From Pseudomonas sp. RIT623 (lineage in GTDB: Bacteria; Pseudomonadota; Gammaproteobacteria; Pseudomonadales; Pseudomonadaceae): a stretch of DNA of 44,316 nucleotides. Under the pieces are notes generated by a model. That model searched no databases. It saw nothing but the letters and a program-made list of their open reading frames with translations, and was not told the DNA's origin. The stretch spans positions 1-44,316 of the forward strand of contig NZ_SOZA01000041.1 of the NCBI RefSeq assembly GCF_004519305.1. The letters are read 5' to 3'. The position numbers and the translations under genes were made by a program. Shown piece by piece: positions 16,739 to 24,707 of this stretch. Position 1 is the first letter of the stretch; every line of letters begins with the position of its first letter.

Positions 16739-17620
16739 ATGTCTGTCCTTTCCAAAGCATCCGTGGCCTCGGCGGCCACTACCAGCCTGTTCGTCCTGCT
16801 GTGGAGCAGCGGGGCGATCGTCTCCAAGCTCGGCCTGGCCCAGGCCAGCCCCTTCGCCTTCCTGCTGCTGCGCTCGGCCCTGGCCCTGGCCGGGTTGTTG
16901 CTGATCGGCCCACTGCTCGGACTGCGCTGGCCGCGCAGCCGTAGTGGCATCCTGCGTGCCCTGGGCACGGGTTGCGTGCTGCTGGGCGCTTACCAGATCT
17001 TCTACCTGCTGGCGTTGAACACCCATGTCACGCCCGGGGTAATGGCCACGGTCATGGGCGTGCAACCCATCCTCACCGTGGCGCTGATGGAGCGCCAACG
17101 CTCGTGGAGCCGGCTGTTCGGCCTGGGGCTTGGGCTGGGTGGCCTGGTGCTGGTGGTCTTCCAGAGCATCAACCTGGGCGGGGTGTCCCTGGCCGGGATG
17201 CTGTTCGCCCTGCTGGCGCTGGCCAGCATGACCTGCGGCTCGATCCTGCAGAAACGCATCACCGACAACCCCATGGGCACCTTGCCGCTGCAGTACATCG
17301 CAGGTTTTGCCCTGTGCGCGTTGTTCGCACCGTTCCAGCCGCTGCATGTCGAGTGGAGTGCGAGCTTCCTCGGCGCCTTGCTGTGGATGGGGTTGGTGGT
17401 CTCGCTGCTCGCCACGCTGCTGCTGTATCGGCTGATCGCCCGGGGCAACCTGGTCAATGTCACCAGCCTGTTCTACCTGGTGCCGGCGGTAACCGCGGTG
17501 ATGGACTTCATCATCTTCGGCAACCGCCTGGCGCCGCTGAGCCTGCTGGGAATGGGGTTGATCGTGGTTGGGTTGCTGTTTGTCTTCCGCAAGCCGGCGT
17601 TGCGCACGGCTGAGGTTTGA
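16739..17620 (+). CDS. EamA/DMT-family permease
   Basis: A 293-residue transporter with about ten predicted membrane helices in two EamA halves. Typical segments are LLWSSGAIVSKLGL in helix 1 and SPFAFLLLRSALALAG in helix 2, and the second half ends with SLFYLVPAVTAVMDFIIFGNRL. Relatives export amino acids or other metabolites; the substrate cannot be read from sequence. It follows the candidate leader peptide, and converges on a second EamA gene across a long REP hairpin. Confidence 0.88.
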   Translation: MSVLSKASVASAATTSLFVLLWSSGAIVSKLGLAQASPFAFLLLRSALALAGLLLIGPLLGLRWPRSRSGILRALGTGCVLLGAYQIFYLLALNTHVTPGVMATVMGVQPILTVALMERQRSWSRLFGLGLGLGGLVLVVFQSINLGGVSLAGMLFALLALASMTCGSILQKRITDNPMGTLPLQYIAGFALCALFAPFQPLHVEWSASFLGALLWMGLVVSLLATLLLYRLIARGNLVNVTSLFYLVPAVTAVMDFIIFGNRLAPLSLLGMGLIVVGLLFVFRKPALRTAEV

Positions 17621-17629
17621 GATGAATCG

Positions 17630-17715
17630 GTGGGAGCCGGCTTGCCCCGCGATGCGTTCGGCCAGGTTGTATTGTTGCCTGGCCTGACGCAATCGCGGGG
17701 CAAGCCTGCTCCCAC
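17630..17715. repeat. Long nested REP hairpin between convergent EamA genes
   Basis: Outer arms GTGGGAGCCGGCTTGCCCCG... and ...CGGGGCAAGCCTGCTCCCAC pair over about 27 nt with one mismatch and one bulge. An inner GGCCAGG/CCTGGCC stem closes the structure over an 11-nt AT-rich loop. The whole 86-nt element fills the gap between the two genes and probably ends both transcripts. Confidence 0.85.
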
Positions 17716-17716
17716 G

Positions 17717-18592
17717 TCATGATCGTGCCGGGCGCAGTACCAGCCACAGCGCCGCGCCGATCAACACCCCGCCATACAAGTGGGCCATCGACAGTGGCTC
17801 ATCCAGCAGCCACGCCCCCCACAGCACGCCAAACACCGGGATCAGGAAGGTCACGGTGCTGGCCTTGACTGGCCCGATTTCGTTCAGCAGGCGGAAGTAC
17901 AGGATGTAGGCGAATGCCGTGCACAGTAGCCCCAGGCCCAAGAGCGACAACCATACTTGCCAGCCACCCCAGCTGGCCGGTGGTTGGCTCAATGCGCTCC
18001 AGGCGAACAGCGGGCTCAACAGCAGGGTGGCGCCGAGCATGCTGCCCAGGGCCGAGAGGCGGCTGTCCAGGGTGCCGACCCAGCGCCGCGCCAGGAACCC
18101 GGCAAAGCCATAGCAGGTGGTGGCCGCCAGGCAGGCCAGTGCGCCTTGCACCAGGGCCATGTCCAGCGCCACCGGCCCGGCGCCGCTGAGGATGCCGACG
18201 CCGAACAGCCCGAGGAAGATACCGCAGAGCTTGGGCAGGGTCATCGCCTCGCGGAAGCACAAGGCACCGATCAATACGCCCATCAGCGGCGTGGTGGCGT
18301 TGAAGATCGCCGAGTAGCCGGCGGGCAACACCTGGGCGGCCACCGAGTAAAAAGTGGCCGGGATCCCCGAGTTGATCATGCCCAGCACCAGGCAGGCGCC
18401 CAGCTTGCCGTCGAAGTCCCAGCGCACGCGAGCGGCGGCGAGGATGGCGATCAGCCCCAGGCAGGCGATCGACACGCGAAAGAAAGCGGTCGGCACCGTG
18501 CCCAGTTCGGGGGCGATGATACGCATGAACAGGAAGCTGGCGCCCCAGACAGCGGCAAGGGTCAGCAGGCGGGCGAGGGCAATGGGGCTCAC
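17717..18592 (-). CDS. EamA/DMT-family permease
   Basis: A 291-residue permease with about ten membrane helices and two EamA repeats (for example LLTLAAVWGASFLFMRII in helix 1 and KASTVTFLIPVFGVLWGAWLLDEPL near the end). The GTG at 18592 is preceded by a well-placed GGAG site. The longer frame to 18772 adds a hydrophilic stretch and overlaps aceK. It is not closely similar to the convergent EamA protein at 16739. Substrate unknown. Confidence 0.87.
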   Translation of the reverse strand: MSPIALARLLTLAAVWGASFLFMRIIAPELGTVPTAFFRVSIACLGLIAILAAARVRWDFDGKLGACLVLGMINSGIPATFYSVAAQVLPAGYSAIFNATTPLMGVLIGALCFREAMTLPKLCGIFLGLFGVGILSGAGPVALDMALVQGALACLAATTCYGFAGFLARRWVGTLDSRLSALGSMLGATLLLSPLFAWSALSQPPASWGGWQVWLSLLGLGLLCTAFAYILYFRLLNEIGPVKASTVTFLIPVFGVLWGAWLLDEPLSMAHLYGGVLIGAALWLVLRPARS

Positions 18593-18688
18593 GGTGGTCT
18601 CCGGCGGTGGGGCAGGGCGCGAGTGTACGTCAGGGCGAGTGGGGGATTCTTGTGCTTTCTTGCTGTGTGAATCCGCGATTGCCTCACG

Positions 18689-18720
18689 GGCTTCATCGCC
18701 GGCAAGTCGGCTCCCACAGG
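18689..18720. repeat. Single REP element
   Basis: GGCTTCATCGCCGGCAAGTCGGCTCCCACAG-like sequence in the gap between the divergent EamA (17717) and aceK genes. It is unusual to find a REP between two starts rather than after a stop. Confidence 0.6.
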
Positions 18721-18770
18721 GCTCGTATCCGACTAAGCTCTCTCGGTGACCATTGCATAGAGGCACGCGC

Positions 18771-20486
18771 ATGACCCCAGCCTGGCCCGCCGTCGATATC
18801 GCCCGGATGATCCTCGATGGCTTCGACGACTACCGCGAGCACTTTCGCCGTATCACCCTCGGCGCCCGCGAGCGCTTCGAACAGGCGCGCTGGCAGGACA
18901 TCCAGCACGCCGCCGCAGCGCGCATCAACCTGTATGAAGAGAAGGTCGCCGAGGTCAACGGCTGGCTGCGCCAGCGCTTTGCCAGTGCGGTGTTGCTGGA
19001 CGTCGAGCAGTGGCCGCTGGTCAAGAACGCCTACATTCGCCTGATCGACCCTCGCTTGGACGACGAGCTGTCCGAGACCTGGTACAACTCGTTGTTCTGC
19101 AGCCTGTTCAGCCATGACCTGATCAGCGATGGCTGCATGTTCATCCACACCACCCGGCCATCGATGCGCGGCCATGAGCGGGCGGCGCAGACGCGCACCT
19201 ATACGCTGCAGGACGGTCTCAAAGGCTTGTTGCGAGCGATCTTCGCCGATTATGCGTTCGATGTGCCGTATGGCGACCGGGAAGGCGATATCGCGCGCCT
19301 GGAGGATCAATTGCGCGAATGCCTGCCCGACTGGGTCTGCAAGGACCCGACGCTCAGGGTGGAGCTGTTCACCTCGGTGCTGTACCGCAACAAGGGCGCC
19401 TACCTGGTCGGCCGCCTGTACACCCCCGACGAGCAATGGCCGCTGGTGATCCCGCTGCTGCACCGTGAAGGCCACGGCATCGAGGCCGATACCTTGATCA
19501 CCGACGAAGCGCAGGTGTCGATCATCTTCTCCTTCACCCGTTCCTACTTCATGGTCGATGTGCCGGTACCGGCGGAGTTCGTCAACTTTCTCAAGCGCAT
19601 GCTGCCGGGCAAGCACATCGCCGAGCTGTATACCTCCATCGGTTTCTACAAGCATGGCAAGTCGGAGTTCTACCGCGCGCTGATCAACCATCTGGCCAGC
19701 AGCGACGACCGCTTCGTCATGGCCCCGGGTGTGCGCGGCATGGTCATGAGCGTGTTCACCCTGCCGGGCTTCAATACGGTGTTCAAGATCATCAAGGACC
19801 GTTTCTCGCCGTCGAAGACCGTAGACCGCGCCACGGTGATCGAGAAGTACCGCCTGGTGAAAAGCGTCGACCGTGTCGGGCGCATGGCCGATACCCAGGA
19901 GTTCGCTGATTTTCGCTTCCCGCGCGGCAAGTTCGACCCCGATTGCCTGGCTGAATTGCTAGAGGTCGCGCCATCCACGGTGGCCCTTGAAGACGACAGC
20001 GTGCTGATCCGCCACTGCTGGACCGAACGGCGCATGACCCCGCTCAACCTGTACCTCGAGCAGGCCAGCGAGGCCCAGGTACTGGAAGCGTTGGAAGATT
20101 ATGGGCTGGCGATCAAACAACTGGCGGCGGCGAATATCTTCCCCGGCGACATGCTGTTGAAGAACTTCGGTGTCACCCGCCATGGCCGGGTGGTGTTCTA
20201 CGACTATGACGAGATCAGCTTCCTTACCGAGGTCAATTTCCGCCATATCCCGCCGCCGCGTTACCCGGAAGACGAGATGTCCGGCGAGCCGTGGTATTCG
20301 ATCGGGCCGCATGACGTGTTCCCCGAAGAATTTCCGCCGTTCCTGTTCGCCGATATCGGCCAGCGTCGGCTGTTCAGCCGGCTGCATGGCGAGCTGTACG
20401 ATGCCGATTACTGGAAGGGGCTGCAGGAGGCGATTCGCGCGGGGAAGGTGATAGATGTGTTCCCGTATCGGCGCAAAGGCCGTTGA
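18771..20486 (+). CDS. aceK: Isocitrate dehydrogenase kinase/phosphatase
   Basis: A 571-residue AceK, the bifunctional enzyme that phosphorylates and dephosphorylates isocitrate dehydrogenase and so directs carbon to the glyoxylate shunt. The N-terminal regulatory domain (about 1-300) is followed by a eukaryotic-like kinase domain with the ATP-binding segment APGVRGMVMSVFTLPGFNTVFKIIKDRF and, further on, FGVTRHGRVVFYDYDE, which corresponds to the metal-binding Asp loop. Length matches E. coli AceK (578). It is not next to aceA or aceB, unlike in E. coli. The ATG at 18771 fits the family start; a TTG at 18753 is less likely. Confidence 0.96.
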   Translation: MTPAWPAVDIARMILDGFDDYREHFRRITLGARERFEQARWQDIQHAAAARINLYEEKVAEVNGWLRQRFASAVLLDVEQWPLVKNAYIRLIDPRLDDELSETWYNSLFCSLFSHDLISDGCMFIHTTRPSMRGHERAAQTRTYTLQDGLKGLLRAIFADYAFDVPYGDREGDIARLEDQLRECLPDWVCKDPTLRVELFTSVLYRNKGAYLVGRLYTPDEQWPLVIPLLHREGHGIEADTLITDEAQVSIIFSFTRSYFMVDVPVPAEFVNFLKRMLPGKHIAELYTSIGFYKHGKSEFYRALINHLASSDDRFVMAPGVRGMVMSVFTLPGFNTVFKIIKDRFSPSKTVDRATVIEKYRLVKSVDRVGRMADTQEFADFRFPRGKFDPDCLAELLEVAPSTVALEDDSVLIRHCWTERRMTPLNLYLEQASEAQVLEALEDYGLAIKQLAAANIFPGDMLLKNFGVTRHGRVVFYDYDEISFLTEVNFRHIPPPRYPEDEMSGEPWYSIGPHDVFPEEFPPFLFADIGQRRLFSRLHGELYDADYWKGLQEAIRAGKVIDVFPYRRKGR

Positions 20487-20519
20487 TCAGGCGCAGGTGG
20501 CCCCGGTGAGCGAGGGCGC

Positions 20520-20545
20520 GTGGGAGCGGGCTTGCCCCGCGATGC
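20520..20545. repeat. REP element downstream of aceK
   Basis: GTGGGAGCGGGCTTGCCCCG-type element followed by a GATGCCGGC/GGCATC palindrome. It lies between the convergent 3' ends of aceK and the DUF6279 gene. Confidence 0.65.
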
Positions 20546-20593
20546 CGGCGAAGCCGGTGGCATCCAGCGCAAGGCAAGACCGCTAGTCGCCAC

Positions 20594-21454
20594 TCACCCC
20601 TTAAGGCACTTGAGTTCGCTGAAGTCCGCACGCACCTTGCCCAGCCGCTGCTGCAGAAACTGCCGTTGCGCCGGGCTGCTCTGCTTGAGCAAATCCACCA
20701 GCAGGCTGCGCGCCTGGCGCTCGGTGTTCTGGAACGCCAGGCGATATTCGGGCGTCCACAGGCTTTCCTTGCGCTGCAGCAACTGCGCCAGCCGTGGCTC
20801 GAAGCTGGGCGTTGCGCGCTGGTCCATCACCAGCACCAGTTGCTGCTGCCAATGGGCCCTGTTGGCGATCCACTGGCGGTTCTGGTCGCCCAGCGCCTGT
20901 GACCAGCTCATCACCCGCAGGCGCTGTTCGGCGCTCAGTTCGCCCAGCCAGGGCTCGAGGCGCTTCTGCATGCGCTTGGCGCGGTTCTCGACCTGCTCGG
21001 GCAGGGGCGTGTCGACATAGGCCTTTTGCCGTTGCTCGATGTCCTCGCGGAACGCCCGGCGCATCTCGCTCACCTGCTTGTCGCTCATGCCGCGCAGCAG
21101 CTCGGTGGCAGACGGAGTGATCTGCTCGGCGACCCGACCGATGGCCTGGCGTGCCTCGGCCGTGCGCTGGCGCAGGGCTGCGTCGGTGACCGTGTCGCTG
21201 GCCACCATCAACCGCACCCGGTCGAGCCAGTCGAGGTAGCCCGGCAACTGGGTCTTGCAGTGCCAGGCCAGGTGCGCCTTGAGCTGTTCGTCGAGCAGGC
21301 GCTTCTGCTCGCGGTTCATGTCCAGGTAGTCGCCCAGCGACCAGGGTACCAGGCGGTCGAGGTTGCGGTAGGCCAGGTCGATGCGGCTGCAGGCGGCCAG
21401 GGCCAGGGTGATGCCGAGGATCAGCAGCAGGGCGTGGGTCAGGCGTGATGGCAT
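20594..21454 (-). CDS. DUF6279 family lipoprotein
   Basis: A 286-residue lipoprotein with a signal peptide ending in a LAAC lipobox at Cys22, followed by SRIDLAYRNLDRLVPWSLGDYLDMNREQK and a wholly helical, Gln/Arg-rich body. The DLAYRN...W-L-DYLDL pattern after the Cys is that of DUF6279. It is probably anchored in the outer membrane. Function unknown. Confidence 0.82.
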   Translation of the reverse strand: MPSRLTHALLLILGITLALAACSRIDLAYRNLDRLVPWSLGDYLDMNREQKRLLDEQLKAHLAWHCKTQLPGYLDWLDRVRLMVASDTVTDAALRQRTAEARQAIGRVAEQITPSATELLRGMSDKQVSEMRRAFREDIEQRQKAYVDTPLPEQVENRAKRMQKRLEPWLGELSAEQRLRVMSWSQALGDQNRQWIANRAHWQQQLVLVMDQRATPSFEPRLAQLLQRKESLWTPEYRLAFQNTERQARSLLVDLLKQSSPAQRQFLQQRLGKVRADFSELKCLKG

Positions 21455-21577
21455 GGGCGAATCCTTGCGAGGACTGACCTGGCGATAGACGCGCAGCCAG
21501 CCTGGCAGGTTCCTGCGCGGTTGGGCGAGGCCTGCCGGATGGCTTCACCACCAGCGTAGCCTGCGCGGCGGGATCGA

Positions 21578-22489
21578 TCAGCCCAGGCGGAACGATCCCG
21601 CCACCAGTTCGATGATCAGTTCCCTGACCTGCAGCAGAGCCGTGTCGTGCTTGCTGCCCACGCGCATGCCGATCTCCAGCTCGTAGGACGGCATGGGCAC
21701 GGGGCAGGCAAAGGTCCGGATGCGGCTGATCCGTTCCAGCGCCAGCGCGGCATGGGTGGGGACCGTGGTGATCAGGTCGGTGTCGACGAGCAGGAACGGG
21801 ACTGCCGCGAAGTGTGAGGTGGAGGCCCTGATACGACGCTTGTAGCCTGCGGCATTGAGCCCTTCGTCGACGATGCCGACGTAGCCGGCGGACGATACCA
21901 GCAAGTGCGGACGCTGGGCATAGTCCTGCGCGCTGGTCGGCACGGCGTTGTTGGCGTCGGCAATGCCCAGGTAGTTGCCTTTGCCCAGGCGCTGGCGGGC
22001 GATCAACGGGGAGGACAGGCCGCCGGCGCTTACAGCAATGTCGATCTGATGGCGCATGAGCATGTCCTGGACCAGGCCGCTGTGGGTCTGCCGGAAAATG
22101 ATCCGCAAGCCCGGCAACTGTTGCTCGACACGTTGCAGTAGCTGTTGCCCCAGGGCGATCTCGCTGTCGTCCGACAAGCCGATGGTCAGCGTGCGACCGT
22201 TGACCTCCTTGCCACCCGCTGACAACGCCAGGGCCTGGCGACAGCGGTTGAGCGCCTCGCTGATCAGCGGAGCCAGTTCGTTGGCGCGCATGGTTGGCCG
22301 CAAGCCTCTGCCGGTGCGTTCGAACAGGGGGTCGGCGTACAGCTCGCGCAATCGCCCCAGGGCCGCGCTGACGGCGGGCTGGGTGACGCCGAGGCGAATC
22401 GCCGCGCGGCTGGCACCGCCTTCTTCGATCAGGGCGACGAATACCCGCAACAAGTTGAGGTCGATTCTTTCGATATCAACTGAATTCAT
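21578..22489 (-). CDS. LysR-family regulator (NahR/NodD-like), next to cell-wall genes
   Basis: A 303-residue LysR regulator. The N-terminus RIDLNLLRVFVALIEEGG and the ADPLFERTGRGLRPTMRA segment are typical of the NahR/NodD/SyrM branch. The effector domain covers about 90-295. It is not AmpR-like in sequence. Its start is 141 nt from the divergent D,D-carboxypeptidase gene, so it most likely controls that four-gene cluster. Confidence 0.9.
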   Translation of the reverse strand: MNSVDIERIDLNLLRVFVALIEEGGASRAAIRLGVTQPAVSAALGRLRELYADPLFERTGRGLRPTMRANELAPLISEALNRCRQALALSAGGKEVNGRTLTIGLSDDSEIALGQQLLQRVEQQLPGLRIIFRQTHSGLVQDMLMRHQIDIAVSAGGLSSPLIARQRLGKGNYLGIADANNAVPTSAQDYAQRPHLLVSSAGYVGIVDEGLNAAGYKRRIRASTSHFAAVPFLLVDTDLITTVPTHAALALERISRIRTFACPVPMPSYELEIGMRVGSKHDTALLQVRELIIELVAGSFRLG

Positions 22490-22630
22490 AACAGATATCC
22501 TTTATGGCGCGTTGATTTATAGTCTACGCCTCTGCACCATGTTTTCAATGTTGCTGGCGGGCGCTGAACTTTGAACAAAGTTGCTGGCCGGGTGTTATTG
22601 CAAGTTGTTGATGTGGTGCGATTTAAAGCG
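22490..22630. promoter_or_regulatory. AT-rich divergent promoter region of LysR and cell-wall genes
   Basis: The gap is clearly less GC-rich than its surroundings, notably at 22490-22525. TATAGT at about 22517 on the plus strand could be a -10 box, and TTTATGGCGCGTTGATTTATA (about 22501-22520) is a partial dyad of the kind LysR proteins bind. Neither is certain. A TTG-started frame from 22571 would extend the carboxypeptidase into this region but lacks a signal peptide at its start. Confidence 0.4.
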
Positions 22631-23830
22631 ATGAAAAAGATCAGGCGGGTTTATTGGCTGTTGCTGTTGCAGGTGTTTATCGGCGTCGCGGGGGCCAGTG
22701 CCGATGAGTGGGCGGGAGCACCGGGTATCGCTGCCCAGGCGTGGATATTGATGGATGCCGACAGCGGCGCGGTACTGACCGAAGGCAATGCCGACACGCC
22801 GGTGGAGCCGGCCAGCCTGGTCAAGATCATGACCAGTTATCTACTGGGTCAGGCCCTGAAGTCGGGAGCGCTGCTAGCCACCGACAAGGTGTATGTAGGC
22901 ACAGAGGCCTGGGCTGCGGGGAATCCGGTGTTGCAAGGGTCTTCGCTGATGTTCCTCAAGCGGGGTGACCAGGTATCGGTGGCCGAGCTGAACAAAGGCA
23001 TGGTCGTCGCCTCCGGCAATGACGCCTGTATCGCACTGGCCAACTACCTCGCCGGGAGCCAGGACGGCTTCGTCAAGTTGATGAACGAGGCCGCCCGGAC
23101 GCTAGGGCTGAGCAATACCACGTTCAAGACCGTGCATGGCTTGGCGGCGCCTGGTCAGTTCAGCAGCGCACGTGACATGGCGGTGCTCAGCCGTGCGCTG
23201 ATCCACGACCTGCCGGAGGAATATGCCCTTTTCAAAGAGCGGGCGTTCACCTTCAACGGCGTGCATCAGTACAACCGCAACCGCCTGCTGTGGAGTACCA
23301 GCCTGCAGGTGGACGGTTTGAAAACCGGCAACTCGCGGGAGGGAGGATTCAGCTTGGTGGCGTCCGCGGTCTCGGGCAATCGTCGCTTGATTGCCGTGGT
23401 GATGGGCGCTGACTCCGACCACGCCAGGTTCCAGGAAACCGAAAAGTTGCTGAAATGGGGCCTGCGCGCGTTCGAGACCGCCATGCCGATCAAGGCCAAT
23501 GAGGTCTTCATCGAAAAGCGCGCCTGGTTTGGCGCCGCGCGAACTGTGCGGCTTAACGCCGGCGAGCGTCCCGCGATCACGGTCCCTTATGGCAAGGCGG
23601 ACGCGGTGAAGATCAGCGCCATCCTCAACGAACCTTACTTGCGGGCACCGCTACGCAAGGGCCAGGTGGTAGGTGTCGTCAACTTTCAACTCGATGCGCT
23701 GACGATTGCGCAAAAGCCACTGGTGGTCATGGAAACGGTTGAACAGGCGGGTTGGTTCAGCCGCCTGTGGGACGCCGTGTTGTTGAAGCTCCATCAATGG
23801 CTCGGTGTCTGCGTGGCCTGTGCCGTCTGA
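22631..23830 (+). CDS. D-alanyl-D-alanine carboxypeptidase (PBP5/6 type, S11)
   Basis: A 399-residue low-molecular-mass penicillin-binding protein that trims the terminal D-Ala from peptidoglycan stem peptides in the periplasm. A signal peptide (about 1-24) follows MKKIRR. Active-site motifs are complete: SLVK with Ser62 and Lys65, SGN at 128-130, and KTG at 231-233. The C-terminal PBP5 domain covers about 275-365, and the end WFSRLWDAVLLKLHQWLG has the amphipathic form that anchors PBP5 to the membrane. Size matches PBP5/PBP6. It starts a four-gene set; a TGATG overlap with an in-frame upstream start of the next gene suggests coupling. Confidence 0.92.
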   Translation: MKKIRRVYWLLLLQVFIGVAGASADEWAGAPGIAAQAWILMDADSGAVLTEGNADTPVEPASLVKIMTSYLLGQALKSGALLATDKVYVGTEAWAAGNPVLQGSSLMFLKRGDQVSVAELNKGMVVASGNDACIALANYLAGSQDGFVKLMNEAARTLGLSNTTFKTVHGLAAPGQFSSARDMAVLSRALIHDLPEEYALFKERAFTFNGVHQYNRNRLLWSTSLQVDGLKTGNSREGGFSLVASAVSGNRRLIAVVMGADSDHARFQETEKLLKWGLRAFETAMPIKANEVFIEKRAWFGAARTVRLNAGERPAITVPYGKADAVKISAILNEPYLRAPLRKGQVVGVVNFQLDALTIAQKPLVVMETVEQAGWFSRLWDAVLLKLHQWLGVCVACAV

Positions 23831-23877
23831 TGCTGCGGGCCCAACCTTGGAACATTCAGTTGATGAGCGTGTGGCCC

Positions 23878-24375
23878 ATGAATGCCTTGCGGATGTATTG
23901 GCTTGTCCTGCTTGCACTGATGTTGTCGGGATGCAGTGTGGATGCCGACAGCGGCCCCGACGCGCTGTGGGTAAACCTTGCGCAGGCCGATCAGCTGCAG
24001 GCTGCGAAACTCCAGCAATTGTCGGACGAGCAGGACAATGTCGCGGGATTGGTGGCGTTGTTCGGCTCGGACAGCGCGCAAGTGAGCAGTGATGTGCAAC
24101 GCCAACTGCGGGTCGTCGGCCGTTACCTGAATGCCCACCCCATGGCAGAGGTGCGTATCGAGGGGCATACGGATGACCTGGGCTCGCCCGAGCAGAACGC
24201 GGTGCTGGCCCAGGCTCGGGCGCAGATGGTCAGTTATTACCTGATCAAGTACGGCGCCTTGTTCGAGCAGATCGACACCTCGGCCTACGGCGAGCGCTAT
24301 CCGCAGCGCGATGGGCAGACCGCGCAGGATCGGCAGTGCAACCGGCGGGTGGTGGTCGAATGGACGATTTATTGA
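23878..24375 (+). CDS. OmpA-family lipoprotein
   Basis: A 165-residue lipoprotein: MNALRMYWLVLLALMLSGC gives a lipobox (LSGC) with Cys19, then a helical linker and an OmpA-like peptidoglycan-binding domain (about 75-165). That domain shows RIEGHTDDLGS and NAVLAQARAQMVSYYL, the meso-diaminopimelate-binding Asp/Arg pattern. Start choice is open: ATG at 23830 overlaps the carboxypeptidase stop (TGATG), and ATG at 23863 is also in frame; 23878 gives the most compact signal peptide. The stop overlaps the next gene by 16 nt. Confidence 0.82.
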   Translation: MNALRMYWLVLLALMLSGCSVDADSGPDALWVNLAQADQLQAAKLQQLSDEQDNVAGLVALFGSDSAQVSSDVQRQLRVVGRYLNAHPMAEVRIEGHTDDLGSPEQNAVLAQARAQMVSYYLIKYGALFEQIDTSAYGERYPQRDGQTAQDRQCNRRVVVEWTIY

Positions 24376-24707
24376 CCCAACGCAGGTGCTCGACCAAGTG
24401 GCGCACGCTGCCAAGCCTGGGGATGTGCTGGCTGCTGGTCCTGGGCGTTGCGCTACCCTGTTCGGCGCGCGCACTCCCGGAGCATGAAGGCTCGGCCCCC
24501 TTGGGCACGGCCTTGGTGGTCAGGCTGCAAGGGGCATTGCAGGCCCGCGAATATTATCGCGGCGAGATCGATGGCCTTGCCGGGGCGCAAACCCAGCAAG
24601 CCATCTACCTGATGCAACTGGACTTCGAGCTGCCGCTCACTGGCAGTGTCAACGCGAGGCTGCTGCGCCTGCTCGATATCCCGGCACCTGCCTGGTTGGC
24701 GCAATGA
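24360..24707 (+). CDS. Small exported protein with peptidoglycan-binding-like domain
   Basis: A 115-residue protein starting inside the end of the OmpA-like gene. A hydrophobic segment (about 22-38, MCWLLVLGVALPCSARA) acts as signal peptide or anchor. The rest, LVVRLQGALQAREYYRGEIDGLAGAQTQQAIYLMQLD, matches the helical repeat of the PG_binding_1 fold (L..LG.Y.G.IDG..G..T..A...F). It has no catalytic domain. It overlaps the next gene by four bases (ATGA). Confidence 0.7.
   Translation: MDDLLTQRRCSTKWRTLPSLGMCWLLVLGVALPCSARALPEHEGSAPLGTALVVRLQGALQAREYYRGEIDGLAGAQTQQAIYLMQLDFELPLTGSVNARLLRLLDIPAPAWLAQ

Noticed and set aside
21578..22489. AmpR-like control of the PBP cluster
   Set aside because: The LysR protein has the NahR/NodD-type N-terminus, not that of AmpR, and no beta-lactamase gene is present.
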